64,000 bases of DNA, from the NCBI GenBank assembly GCA_036365455.1, contig JAWQUS010000027.1, positions 13,876,501 to 13,940,500 of the forward strand, given 5' to 3'. The notes below the pieces were generated by a model that was not told where the DNA came from, did no database searches, and worked only from the letters and a program-made list of their open reading frames with translations. This DNA comes from Macrosoma leucophasiata (Eukaryota; Arthropoda; Insecta; Lepidoptera; Hedylidae). A program made the position numbers and the translations under genes. Every line of letters begins with the position of its first letter. The stretch's first letter is position 1. Positions 10,623 to 22,837 of this stretch are shown piece by piece.

Positions 10623-13600
10623 TTTTGAACGTAGGTAAGTGTTATGAAGCTTTACACCGTCTACCCTCTGCTTACTCCGTAAGGGACTTAGCGTATAGAT
10701 ACATACATAAATACAACGTTTACTAAATATCCTGTCTCTAAAAATAAAAATAGCCTTTCCGCAATTTAATAGTAATCATTAAAATGACACAAATGACTTG
10801 TTTCAGTCCGTAGATTAGGCGATGAACATGGGCGCAGAGGTGTAAGATATTTTGTGGAAAACATTTCTCTGCCTCATTAACTATGTCTCAGGCGTTAAAG
10901 TAATCACCATCGACTACGTTTATGTTCCTTCTATTCGAGAGAAATGAGGACACTAACGATCTTCATTCCTTTTACTGTTAATGTTTAAACAATAGGTACG
11001 CATAGTGCGTAGTTACATTAACAAAATTGCTCTACTTAATTTTCCATTTTTACACAACCAAAAGAATTCCAAAGAAGAAAAATTTTGTGAGCTACGGCGG
11101 CGGTAAAGAAGATGATCGTTTAATTATTTTTTTAAATTTCCTTGGCAAAATTTTAACGTTTAGTAAAATACGAGCCAATGCTTTTTATAATTGGTCCTCT
11201 TTTTTTGAGGTGGATAAATCAAATCAATCGATAATAATGTAATCTGTTTTCTACCAACTGCGCAAAAAATAATTTTTTAGCTCTACATTCATAATTATAA
11301 ATAGGCAATTAGCTTCTAAAAAAACAACTTTAATAAAAACAAAGGATCTAATTCGATATCTGCGAAATCAAAAAGAATATCATAAAATACAGTTACGAAT
11401 TTACCGAATCGCAGACATAAGAAATTCAGTGTTATAAATTATTCCAAATCAAACGAACGACGAGTCTTAGTGATATTGACACCTATCCGACCACTGTCCT
11501 TAAATTACGCAGCGTGCCGCCGCGCCGTCCAGAATACACAATTCAATATTCAAAGCCCACGTATAGATATAATTTATCTATATAACAGACATTTATGACG
11601 TCAATATCACTACGGTACATAATTTGAATAGCCAATGATTTATAATCTCCTAATATTAATCAACAAATGATCGTTTTAATAAAATGCAATAAATTCTCGA
11701 TATAACCTACCTAACGTTGCAGTTTCACCTGCCGCTGATTGTATATTTATGTAATTTCAATCGTGGTACTTTTTAATTGCAATACTTACATATTTAGATG
11801 TTGTTATCATAAATAATTATCTGAAAAACATTGCGCGTGCCCCAACACGCTCATGCACGGTTTTTTGGTTTATTGTTATGTATTTACTTCAATACCTCTC
11901 GTATTTATTTTTCATTCTTTCAGGTAGGTTTATACTTTTACGTAGATATAATATTTAGTAACATGCTAAGTAATAAGCAATGATCGTTCCAATATCTATA
12001 CTTTGTGACAGGCGTGTCTACTTTTATCATGAATAATAAAATAACGACTGCCAACAACAATGTAAGTCTTTCCAAACCATCCCTTAAGTATTGATAATAT
12101 ATCATTATGGATTTTCAAATAAAACCATATAATGTTCAGGACAAAACACAAATAGATTCACATTTCATGAGCCGACGTAGTTTACAAGAAATACTACCTA
12201 ACAGTTGATATTTATTAATTATTTATATTAAATGAAGGTCCCATATGATTTCAAGAAGAAATTTTTGTGCTTAATTAAGAAGAAAAGACGATAGCCAGAC
12301 GTAGATTTCGATAAAAAAGACGTAAAGTGGTCCTAGCGTAGATCCTGGCGTCGATAAGCCATTTCTTCTTCTCGGGTGGTATTTAATCTATAGGCAGCTT
12401 TGCCGATATGTGTCTATTCTGAAACTATACTAAGAGCCAAAGCCCTAACGGAAGCATTAAGCTTTTGGCTGGCAGATTATACTTTTTCGGTCCTATATAC
12501 CTTTTTATACTTAGGTATTAGATCTATTTGGATCACCGTCGTAACTTATTCAAAATGAAAAAATCTGAACGGAGTATACTCTATCTCTATCTAATCTGAA
12601 CTTATAAGGAGATGTAACTTTTCAAGAGTTGTAATAAAAATGCCAAGTAACCTATTTGGCAAATTATACATTTTAGATTTTAGTATTAGTGAACTTTAGA
12701 TTTAACTACTAGAAAACTTTATATTGTAAAAGTACCTAATAGGATTAAAATCTCCTCAAACATAATGAATAACACTCATAAAATATTGCTACATGTACAA
12801 TCATCTAAATTATCCGAAGGGTGTGGACCTGGAGACCTGTAAAACAGGTTTTTATAACTTTAGTTCAGGCTCCAGTCTCCACAATAAATTATATGACACG
12901 ACAGAATGTTTTGTATTGCAATAATTAACATAATTTTGTACTGTTAATGTTATTGTGGAGCTAATAAATACGTTTTTTATTTATTTATTTTTATTATTTA
13001 TTAGATACTCTAAGAAAAACTTGACTGTATAATAAATACTTTTATTTTATTTATTACATTAACCAAGTAAACGTAGAAATAGTTTTATTCCAACGAGTAT
13101 AGATCGCGAAAACCTAAGAACATATAAAGAGAATTTAAATTAAACGTACATAATAAATGAAATTTTATACCAACGCCTATATAAAGTTTTGAATCGACGG
13201 AAAGGGGATTATCTATTCTGATAACATAATAGCGTAAAAACTTTAAATAACTACATTAAACCAAACTTCTTTACTGCTGCACGTAAAACATAAACACATA
13301 AAAAAGTTTCTCACTGTTCACGCCAATAGTCGGTTTTGCAGCGGCGTTGTTAGTGGCCGTAGCCACGTTATAAAACGAAACAAGATAACACATACCAGCT
13401 CACGAAGCTTCATCTAATGTTCATGAAAATGCAAATGATGTAGGTACTTAAATGTCGGTATCCGAAATAAAATAAAAATTAATTAACATAGGTATCTAGG
13501 ATTGTAGTAGATAATGTTGTACCTTCCAATTACATATTTTTTTTATTATTTCATGAAGTGGGCAACAGGCATTTAATAAATATTGATGGTACCTACCTAT

Positions 13601-13635
13601 TGAATAGCTGTAGTCATATTATGTAATTTCGATGT
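10623..13635. other. Intergenic; possible old retroelement tail at 12815-12985
   Basis: Three kilobases with no recognisable gene. At about 12815-12985 a segment (GGAGACCTGTAAAACAGG ... TATTGTGGAGCTAATAAA followed by TTTATTTATT) looks like the polyadenylated 3' end of an old retroelement, but I could not identify it. Confidence 0.4.
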
Positions 13636-13832
13636 AGATGCAATGCCACTTCTGATGACTAACTTGCTGTGCCTCTGTGCCGGAAATTACAGGATCGTAC
13701 ATTACCACCTGATCGGAACACGTTAACGCTAACCACTTCCGTTTAGCGGCAAGTAGATTAGGTAATGCGGTAGTGCCTACGCCCGCGACCGCGACCTCCT
13801 TAACTAAAGCTCTACCACAAGTAAAAATCTTA
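13636..13832 (-). repeat. Retroposon family A copy
   Basis: Minus-strand copy containing GCCGGAAATTACAGGATCG, TAGCGGCAAGTAGATTAGG and AGTGCCTACGCCCGCGACC, the complement of the family A middle and 5' blocks. Partial and diverged. Confidence 0.75.
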
Positions 13833-14292
13833 AGTAACATATTATTATAAAAAATCATCGATTTGTACAGAAAAATAAAAAACCGGTCAAGTGCGTGTCG
13901 GGCCACGCGCAGTGTAGTGTTCCGTAGTTACAAAGTAAGAGATGTAATGAAAAAAAAAATATATATATTCAATGAAGTTGCTCGAAATTTTGGAGTAAGA
14001 TACATTTGGTTGACTATTACTCGCAAACTTGTAAAGCCAACATAGGTGTGATAGCTTTCCTTTTAATTTCATTATACATGGCTACTATTGCCGTATCGTT
14101 TGAATTTCTAACAACAACCGTTTAGTCGGTAGGGGGGAGGGGACAATTGACTCTATCGAAAATTGGCCTTAAATTAAGCTTAATAAGTCACAAACCGTTA
14201 CCTGAATTGAAAAATGATGTTAGCACACTACTAAAATTTTTAAAAGATCTATCCAACGATTTTCCACACTATATAATAAACGAGTAATAAAC

Positions 14293-14477
14293 AAAGAAAG
14301 AACTAAGATACGGAATAGCTTAAAAATATTCGATACGATTCTTTAAATTGACATAACTTTTTTATGTCTGAACCGATTCACATGAAGCAAACACTAAATG
14401 TTAAGTGACATAAAAAAGTTATGTCAATTTAAAGAATCGTATCGAATTAAGCTATTCTGTATCTTAGTTCTTTCTTT
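14293..14477. mobile_element. Fold-back element, 75-bp arms
   Basis: Arms 14293-14368 and 14407-14477 are near-perfect inverse complements: AAAGAAAGAACTAAGATACG on the left, GTATCTTAGTTCTTTC on the right, and GACATAAC/GTTATGTC near the centre, with a 38-nt loop. No coding capacity. It interrupts the element at 13877-15627. Confidence 0.85.
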
Positions 14478-14838
14478 TTGGGGGTTTGGTACCTAAAAGG
14501 TAAAAACGGACCCTACGGATTACTATTCCTCCGCTCTGTCTGTCTATCCGTCCGTCCGTCCGTCTGTCAACAGGCTGTATCTCATAAATAGTGATAGCTA
14601 GAAAGCTAACATTTTCAGTTATGTATTTCTGTTACCGCTATAAAAACAAAATTAATTACTAAAAATAAGAAAATGAAAATGTTAAGGGGTCCAAGGGGGC
14701 ATACAATAAACGTGTTTTTTTCCTACATTTTTTGCTCAATAATAACGGTAGCAAGTAGACACTTAAAATTTTCACAGAATTTTTAGATCTTTTGTTGTAT
14801 ATTACCTTCCATAATAAATTAATTAAATTAAATAAAAT

Positions 14839-15345
14839 GGGAGTGTCTGTTTGTAATATTAAAATAACCGCTTTTTTCTAAATGCATATGTATGTATACA
14901 CAGTACATATACCAAAACAACACTTTCAATAAAAATCTTTTCTGTCTGTCTGTTTGGCGGGGCTAATCTTGGGAACAGCTGGACCGATTTAGACGGGACT
15001 TTTATCTCCATACATCCATACATACATACCTACATACAAATAAGTAGAATTGGAGTGTATCCGACTTTGACGGGACTTCCACGGGTAGGTAGCTGATGTA
15101 ATAAGCAGTAACTTAGGCTACTTTTATCTCCATACAACCATATATACATACCTACATTCAAATAAATAGAATTTGAGTGTCTCCGATTTTGACGGGACTT
15201 TCACTGGCAGATAGCTGATGTAATAAGGAGTAACTTAGGCTACTTTTATACTAGCTGCGCCCACGACTTCGTCCGGGTAGATACTGAACAATAATATTTT
15301 TTCTCACGTGGACGAAGTCGCGGGCACAGCTAGTATTTCATATAC
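14839..15345 (+). mobile_element. Helitron-like non-autonomous element with terminal hairpin
   Basis: Shares with 30169-30612 and 32783-33083 the blocks GTGTCTGTTTGTAATAT, AATAACCGCTTTTT, GGACCGATTTAGACGGGAC, ACTGGCAGATAGCTGATGTA and a final hairpin with CTAGCTGCGCCCACGACTTC and GAAGTCGCGGGCACAGCTAG. An internal 140-bp block (CTTTTATCTCCATACA... to GATGTAATAAG) is duplicated here. Assignment to Helitrons rests on the terminal hairpin and absence of inverted termini, so it is tentative. Confidence 0.55.
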
Positions 15346-15627
15346 GGTTTCTTTAATCGCGAAATGGTTCAATCTCCTTTGAGAGACTTATCCAACGACA
15401 CCTTACACTATGGATAATGCCAGAATAAAAATAGCAACCCCACTTTATTTGTAAGGTTATTATACAAATCGTTTTCAGTTTTTATTTTACGACTTTGGCG
15501 TAGTAAAATGGATCCTCGAAAAAATGCATGCATATTCACAATATCTTAATCATACCAAATTACAGATTTCTAGTATTAAGAAAACAAACGGACGGATAGA
15601 TGGATGGACTACGAAGGAACCCTAAAA

Positions 15628-16436
15628 AGTAACTCGCGTGTCCGCTTATCACAAGCAATACGTTGACGCCGCGATGCTGATAAATGGTGCACTTGTTGAA
15701 AATTATACCATTATTCGATTTCACAAATAGAAACATGCAAAGTCAATTCGAAATCTATTAGATACCATCGCGTGTAGTACCTACCGTGCAAATAAAGCGT
15801 GTTAATGTGTATTTAATTATTTATGCACCAGACGCACAGACAAATGAAATGTAAGTAGGTACCCAATTGAGGCTTATTCTGCGAAATTCGTCTTAATTTT
15901 ACCGCCAATTTGCGGAAGATATCGTATAGCTGAGACCTTGGAAGACCTTGGCACAATGCTCAATGGCCTCAGTAGGGCCTTTGGAACCAAAAATATCCCG
16001 TTCTTTCTGATTTCATATCGCCCTCGGAAAATATTCCTCCAGGTTCTGAGCTGCAGTGCCCTAATTGGCGTACGCTGAATCGGTTACCTACGTTCCGGAG
16101 TAAGCCGCTGCAGATCCAATAAGTATGTTCAGACAGATGGGGCTATTCTTCTATACCTGAATATGATTGCGCTGCTCTGATACATGACACATCTTCTTTC
16201 GCCCATTGTGCCTTAGCCTTAACAGCTGCACCATCAAAAATGTAATTAAGGCTACGGACTCGGCTATTACGTTGTCATGTTTTTTATCTGGATCATAATA
16301 TACACACAATATAATCACATAAAATAATGAAATTGGCCATTGACACACGAAGAAGTAGGACTTCCAACGAGTAGGCCTTAAAATTAACATGGACAAAATG
16401 AAGATCATGTCAAATATCCACGTTACATCCACTCAG
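15628..16436. other. Intergenic, nothing recognised
   Basis: The segment 15900-16150 is somewhat less AT-rich than its surroundings and may be an old element, but no frame on either strand gives a recognisable protein. Confidence 0.4.
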
Positions 16437-16784
16437 AGTTGGGCGTAATCAACTACTTTTGTAATCGGATTAATAATCTGATTAATGATTACTTGTAATC
16501 GTGATAACTTAAATCTTATTCTAATTATGAATATATATTTAATCTTCAATCTTTATAACAGTAGTTGGTAATCAAAATTACATGATTATTGTGTGATTCA
16601 AATTTATAGATGATTTATTGTTTTAAATTATTTGATTTTATTTATAACTTCTTTTCAGTTTCAGTGTTCGCCTTTGTCAATCATGATTACAGATTACGAT
16701 TACATTATGTAATCCTTAATCATGATTAGAGATTACACATTAATCGTAATCTGTAATCATTAATCTGATTACATTATGCCCATG
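16437..16784. mobile_element. GATTA-rich MITE
   Basis: Ends are TTGGGCGTAATC on the left and GATTACATTATGCCCA on the right, an imperfect inverted pair. The terminal ~70 bp on each side are packed with GATTA/TAATC (for example TAATCTGATTAATGATTAC). No coding potential and no clear target duplication. Confidence 0.55.
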
Positions 16785-17716
16785 TCTGCACCCACTCTAA
16801 TTATGGTTAAAGGCAATACGATCGAATTTGTCGACGATGTAGGTACCTGCCTATACAGTGGAGATGTTATTATTTTTTCTTATATACGCTATTTAAACAG
16901 GGTCGCTGGATTGGTTTTAAAAAAATATTAGAAGTTTTAGAACATCAGGTTTCTATTGAGGTAAGATTTGAGTGTGTGAAAAAAAATACTACGATTACCC
17001 GTCGAAGGTATATGAATAAAATGATGCTACATTTCAGATAAAGAACTCTAAAAACATCCTGTGATGAGTTAGCAGTTTCTATCCCCTAATCGAATCAAGT
17101 CAGATCAATGGTTCGTATTATTTATTACCAGAAGCTTGGATCTAGGAAGGTCGAGATCGGACATAGGTACAGTGATCAATGATGGAGTTCATTCGTCTCT
17201 TTAAAAAACTGACCAAATCGTGGGTGTGTCTCGCATATGAAGGGCAGTGCAGGGTTTTTATTATCTTTAATATTAAATTATATTATTTAACGAGCAATGT
17301 ATATATGTATCAACTAGTTGATATAATGTATATATGTATCAACTACTCGAACTACTACAACGTCGTCTGCGTGAAGGCAGTACCTACAGCACCAAACATC
17401 CTAAGATCCCAGTGTCGCTTTAGCATTACCTGTAAGCAAACATCTTTTAAAATAGCATTAAATTAAAACTGTAAGTTTTTTTGCAAGCAAAGCAAGTGAA
17501 GGGAGTCATATGGGAATCCTGCTGAGTTCAGTCGTAAGATGTGACTGAAGGAAATAGAGAAAATAATGCAGGAATATATTCCCGGACACAAAAGACTAAA
17601 AATACGTACAAAGGTATCAAACCTTACGACACTTTTCTATAAACTACGTTGGTAGTTATTCTGCCGGGAGGCAAAATGTAAAGAGAGTCAGGACTGGTGA
17701 CGCGGTAGCGAGCGAC
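16785..17716. other. Intergenic, small direct repeat only
   Basis: The 20-bp unit ATGTATATATGTATCAACTA occurs at 17297-17316 and again at 17326-17345. Otherwise nothing recognised. Confidence 0.5.
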
Positions 17717-19200
17717 TTACAGTTGCCCGTGTGAGAAGCATCTCGTCCTGAGGTTAACACCCGCTGACCTCAGTGTCTGCCCCTGCGACTTATTGATGGT
17801 CATCGCGAAGCTAACATTCAACTGTACGCGCTTAAACTGGAACGTGAAGTTATGAGGTATGAAGGGAATGCGTCGTATAAATACTACCTCACCCACGGAA
17901 TAGATAAATAAAGATGGAATGGTAATGTGGGTGTGGCAAGCGTACGGCAACTATGCGTGAACACACACAGTTCGGCAGATCCATTCGTTCGCCGCTCGTA
18001 GTGTCGTGTAGACTGCTTCGAACGACGCATCTCTTGGTAAAATACCATGTAGTGCCAATTTTAACATGTAATATGAAATGTCAGACCTCAAGTATAAAGC
18101 GAGGAGGTATATCTTTTCATCGGTAAGTCACAAATAACATTTATTGTTATAATACTTGTAAAAAACATATAAATATACAAAGGAATATGAATATTCGAAC
18201 TTAATCTGCATTATTTAAATGTTACTGGTAGCGAATACATTGCTCGTTAAGCACGTAAGAATTTTCGCCTCAATGGTGTGTCTGTGAAGCGAGATGGCTT
18301 TAAGGCGGGTCCCGTTATATAACTTCGGAGGAGATAAGTTCCGAAGAAGCATAATCGGGACACCTACCTTCAGCTTGATGGTATGCGATGAAAGTCCGCT
18401 TGCTGACAGGAAGTTCAGAAATGCCAAGAAATGGAATAATGTGTGGCGTCATCTTGCTCGACGACAGTATTTATGGAGGTGTATAGACCACTTCATTTCC
18501 TATTAATTGCTGCAGCCTGATCATTTTTGGGCGTCAAAATAGCCCGCTCACACACCCAAAACTTTGTATTCTGCTGGTGCGGTATACGACTGATGTCCCT
18601 GTAGACACCGAGAATGAGTTCTTCTAAGCTGGATACATCTCTGCCGAGAGACTCTGGAAGCACCACCTGTTCACCTTTTTCTTCTGGTAGAGTGCTTTCG
18701 CGAAGACTTCGAAGGACATCAGAAAATTCTTGAGCACGTGCATTGTCGCCGAGCCGAGCTCTCATATTAATGGTCAAGCGCAGCGTACAACCTCGTTAAG
18801 ATCGTTTCAAAAAAGCATTCACCTCGTCGGCCCTCGATCTTCGCGTCACCACGGGTAGCGTTTGCCGGAAATCGCCAGTGAACAGTAATGTGACACCACC
18901 CACTTAAACGTTCGTTCCTGCGGATGTCCTGCAGGGTTTTGTCAACTGCCTTTCTATTGGCCATCGTACACTCATCCCATACAATCAGGGCGCAATCCTT
19001 GAGCACATGTCCCTTATCGCTGTTACATGACACACCAAAAACAGTCGTTTCGGCTCTCTCTAAATGTAAGGGAATTTTAAACATGGCATGTGCTGTCTTG
19101 CTATCCGGAAGCAATGTGGCAGCAATTCCCGACGCTACAGCAATAGCAATTTTGCCTTGCCTCCTGACCTCTGCAAGTATGCCAGTGGTAACATAGTGGT
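17717..19200 (-). pseudogene. Helitron/PIF1-type helicase remnant
   Basis: On the minus strand, pieces in shifting frames give a PIF1-like helicase in the correct order: VASGIAATLLPDSKTAHAMF, then IVWDECTMANRKAVD (Walker B region, 19018-18945), then GDFRQTLPVVTR in another frame (near 18870-18835), AILTPKNDQAAAINRK (18550-18493), LKVGVPIMLLRNLSPPKLYN (near 18370-18310) and finally MTINKSQGQTL (near 17810-17775). This is the C-terminal helicase of a Helitron RepHel protein. Several frameshifts, a gap between 17950 and 18215 and no Rep domain show a dead 5'-truncated copy. Confidence 0.85.
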
Positions 19201-19930
19201 AATTACCGGATATTCATGCGAAATTTGAAGTAAATCCATTAAGTACTTTTGAGTTTAGCCCGGACATACATACAGACAAACAACAACAGACAAACAAACA
19301 CTATATTTGGCCTCGATATCGATAGTAGATCACGCCCCAAGTATTTTTTAAAACAAAAAAATCTATGTACAGTTTTGACTTTCCAACGATTTTAAAGATT
19401 CACAGCTCTTCCCCCGTAGGAGATAGCACGATAATATGCAGCCTTTATGTTGACCGGACCGGTTAGTAATATTCATGCAAAATTTGAAGTAAATCCATTT
19501 AGTACTTTTTTAGTGTAGCCCGGACATACGTACAGTCAAACAGACAAAAAATCTGAAAACTATATTTTTGGCTTCGATTTCTATTGTAGATCACGTCTCA
19601 AGTATTCTTTTAAAAAATATTCAATGTACAATTTTGACTTTCCTACGATTTTATTAAATGTAGAGATTCCCGTGGGAATGAGTGATTTTCCCGCAGTAAA
19701 AAGTAGCCTAAATGTTGGCCAGGCTTATCTATACACCACAAAAAGTTTCATTCGAATCCGTCCAGTATCTTCGGAGATTAGCCTGGACAAAGGGACAAAC
19801 AGACAGACATTAAAATTAAAAATCATTGAAAAGTGTTCTAATACTATTTTAACATCGCCCCCAATTAGTTTTTCGTAAATATATACAATGTACAGACACG
19901 CGGCTTTTACTGTTTTATTATAAGTATAGA
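19190..19930 (+). repeat. Tandem blocks of a Helitron-like repeat beside the helicase remnant
   Basis: Blocks at about 19200-19430 and 19440-19680 share AAATTTGAAGTAAATCCAT, TAGCCCGGACATAC, GTAGATCACG and TTTTGACTTTCC with ~240-bp spacing. A related third block follows to ~19930 and ends ATTATAAGTATAGAT, a tail shared by many lepidopteran Helitron-like repeats. Confidence 0.5.
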
Positions 19931-20764
19931 TACTCGTAGATGTATGTACCTATAACATTTGTATAGACGTTTCAAAAAACGGCTCCCACGATTTCAATGA
20001 AATTTGCAATCGAGATTTACTCATTCCTAGGAATCATTTATTCCTGTTTGTTGTGTTGTTTATAGATTTAGCGGCGTTTTTCAGAGGACGCAATTTCATT
20101 TTTTTATGTGTAGGGTCAGCAAAAGCTTAAGTTCAAGTTTGTTTGCCAAAATGTTATTGCGCTGTATCTCATTAACTAGCAATCCCACAGAAATGTAAAT
20201 TTAATCGCGAAAGTATTCAATAATTTTGAATCTGTAAAACGTGTGCAATTACCGTTGGCTGATAAAATATTTAGTAACAAAAAATTGTTCCCATTTATCT
20301 CCAAAATCGTCTGTCCGATTTATTCCGTAACAACAATTAATGCTTCAATAGGTAGCTGTTGTGGTGATGATTCACCAGGGGATGCCACAATATATATTTT
20401 GCTGCAAATGTTGTAAACGAAAGTAGCCATGTATCTTTTTAAGATTTTTCTTTTCAGCCCAACACTAAGTTTGTCCCGGAGCGTTGACCGAAGCCGCGAC
20501 TATCGTCAAAGTGATCATGCTGTCGTCACACACCCTGGACCAAATAGATTGTATCTATTTTAGTAATGTATCTGTATCATATAAACAGTTCCATATTTAT
20601 AAGAATCTGTGCAAAACTAATAATAAATTCATAGTAAAAAAGTAGGTAATTTTTCCATCAAACATTAATTTGTTTAATCTTTTGGAAGAAATCAAACATT
20701 ATAACAAGAATTCATACCTATTTCATACTTCTAGCTACGTAAATAACTTACTCCATTATTAGAA
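19931..20764. other. Intergenic, nothing recognised
   Basis: A less AT-rich stretch near 20450-20550 (GTCCCGGAGCGTTGACCG) may be an old element fragment. No gene is supported. Confidence 0.4.
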
Positions 20765-20895
20765 ATTTAAAAAATGGAAAGAAAAATTTGACTTTGTGCA
20801 GGAAGCAAACCTGCGACCCCAGATAACCATGGCCCGCTTTACCACTAAGCTACCAAAGTCCCACACCAATGCTTCAAATTTTGCCTTCCCTTTTT
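20765..20895 (-). repeat. tRNA-like unit with the palindromic retroposon's flank
   Basis: The plus strand begins AATGGAAAGAAAAATTTGAC, the same flank that surrounds the tRNA-like unit of the palindromic retroposon, but the tRNA-like part differs. On the minus strand it reads GACTTTGGTAGCTTAGTGG ... GGTCGCAGGTTTGCTTCC ... CAAAGTC, with pairing acceptor, D and T arms. A single arm only; no palindrome. Confidence 0.6.
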
Positions 20896-21151
20896 AATTT
20901 ATAACCGATTTAGGGTCAGAGAAAAAATGGAATGACCTCTATTATTGATTGAATAATCATACAAAGTATCTTTCTTACTATTTATTTTAAATCTCTAAAT
21001 ATGTTGAGTTTTTTATTAACAGTTGATGATAAAATAAATATAAAATTTTAAAATGAGAGAGAACATCATTTATTCAAAAAAATAATAATTTATCTGTAGT
21101 TATCCTTAACAGACTGTTTTCACCTCTAAGTTCAGATCAATTTATTTATTA

Positions 21152-22837
21152 TCACTCTCGGTGCACTAACACATAAACTGCTAAACAGGCCAAGACGGCA
21201 AACTGGAACAAGGAAAACAACATAATTAAATAAGTAAAATATAAAATTGATCAATAAGGAGGAAATCAGTAGGTACTAAAAAATAACAATTATTTTTTGC
21301 AACATATAATAAACATTATTCTCTTTATTTGCAATATAATTGCACAGATATCAAAAACAACTTTTAAAAATGGCATTTCTACTTTCTTTTTACCTCTGAT
21401 GCTATTAAGATTTTTTAAGTTTCCCTTATGACACCCTCGGTTTTTGGTAATGTGTCCAGAGATGTGAATAGGCTCATCAGTCATATCTTACATGGGACAA
21501 AACATATCCAGCAAATCCTAGGTGTTTGCATGAATACATGCATATAACTCTGCCTACCCCTTCAGAGAATACAGGCTTTATTGTAAGGTTAACTTCACAC
21601 GCATTTCAACGTTGAATAAGAATATGCCGAGCTCTTCATTCTAAACAACCAAAAATGCGTACTCCTCCACCTAATAGTTTTATTGTACGGCTTCCACTTT
21701 ACCACCTTAAAATACACTTTCCAACCTGGTAGTAAAAGTGCCTTGCTACCAATATGAATATTCCATGTTTACAACAGTCAGTCATGCTCAATAATTAAAA
21801 ATATTACTGAAGCAGTATTAGATTTATGTTGTTAGTGGAGATATTGTATAGTAAGAGCATGCCGACACCACTGCATTACCAAAATACCTAACTAAGGTAG
21901 TACTTTCAATGAATTTGACGGTGTACCAACTGAAAATTAATAATATAATTCAAACAGTGGCAAACATTGCATGTCAGCAGCAATTTATCATCAATTCAAT
22001 CTGCAGATTTGGTTGCTACTTTTTCAACATGAAAAAATGTATTAATATATGCTTTCTTGGAGGACTGGCTCACCTTAAACTTAGGATACTCGTTCATATA
22101 AATTGTGACCATTCCCACATATGGGAGAAAACCTCTTGCACGTCCCACTACATCTTTTTTAGTCAGCCACAACTGACCCTGAGCATACAAGCCTCTGTCA
22201 TCCACACTGTTATTATCGCCTTTTGTCAAAAATTTCACCGTACCATTATTCCTGGAACATAAAAGTAAATATCATTGACTCATGATATAAAATAATATAT
22301 ATCTGATGATAATAATGATAATATTTATGTCCTAGTCTTTGAATTGAAATTACCAATATGTTTGTACAATATAAAAATGTAATCATAATATTCTTTTACA
22401 CCTCACTGTATCTAACCTAATATTTAATTAAATTTTGCTAACTTACTTTTCATGTAGCTTAAGTACTCTGTGTACAATAGGAATATCACGTCCTTCCACT
22501 TTGAAGACCACGATTTCACCAACGCGAACAGGCTCCTCTGGGTAGTTAGTTAAAAACAACAGATCTCCTCTGTGGAAAGCTGGCTCCATGCTCCCAGAGA
22601 GCACCACAACAATGGGACTCTCACTGCCGGTTACCACCATTAGACCTTTCCATATCATGAGAGCGGACGATACTATCATACCAAAACTAAGTACTTGGTA
22701 GAAAAACTGAAATATAATATTAAAATAATAAGAAAAATTACCGGTTCATTACTGTTCACGTCATCTGCAATGCATTATTTTATATGTACCTGACGCTTGT
22801 TCATTCGTTTCACATCGTCAAATAAATTGTCCAACAT
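21152..22837 (-). CDS. SEC11A: Signal peptidase complex catalytic subunit SEC11
   Basis: Cleaves signal peptides from proteins entering the ER; a membrane serine protease of the signal peptidase complex. Coding exons (minus): 22837-22790, 22706-22447, 22251-22074, 21202-21152, all with GT..AG introns and consistent phases, giving 178 residues; human SEC11A has 179. The short N-terminus ([16 protein letters not shown]) precedes one membrane segment. Catalytic Ser55 lies in SGSMEP, His95 in PIVHR, and Asp115/Asp121 in [14 protein letters not shown], the Ser-His-Asp arrangement of eukaryotic SEC11. The last exon encodes [16 protein letters not shown], the usual hydrophobic C-terminus. An AATAAA lies just past the stop (about 21142-21147, minus). 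Intron 3 is 871 bp. Reading through the exon 3 donor gives a false extension. Intact. Confidence 0.95.

Larger units (their letters stand above)
13877..15627. mobile_element. Second copy of the 'TTCCGTAG' element, split by nested insertions
   Basis: Starts AAAACCGGTCAAGTGCGTGT as at 124-757 and ends CTACGAAGGAACCCT. Between the two homologous halves lie a fold-back element (14293-14477), an unrelated block with CCGTCCGTCCGTCCGTC, and a hairpin-ended element (14839-15345). The downstream half resumes at about 15346 with TTATCCAACGACACCTTACA, matching the block near 485-500 in the first copy. Confidence 0.6.

Noticed and set aside
16151..16432. 93-codon minus-strand frame with hydrophobic stretches
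   Set aside because: AT-rich translation gives Phe/Ile/Leu runs by composition; no similarity, splice context or start context recognised.
17717..19114. Functional host PIF1 helicase gene
   Set aside because: Several frameshifts and a missing segment, and helicase motifs of the Helitron type; no introns or clean exon borders restore the frame.
21909..22262. 117-codon plus-strand frame over SEC11A exon 3
   Set aside because: It is antisense to the verified exon 22074-22251, whose translation matches SEC11 with its catalytic aspartates.
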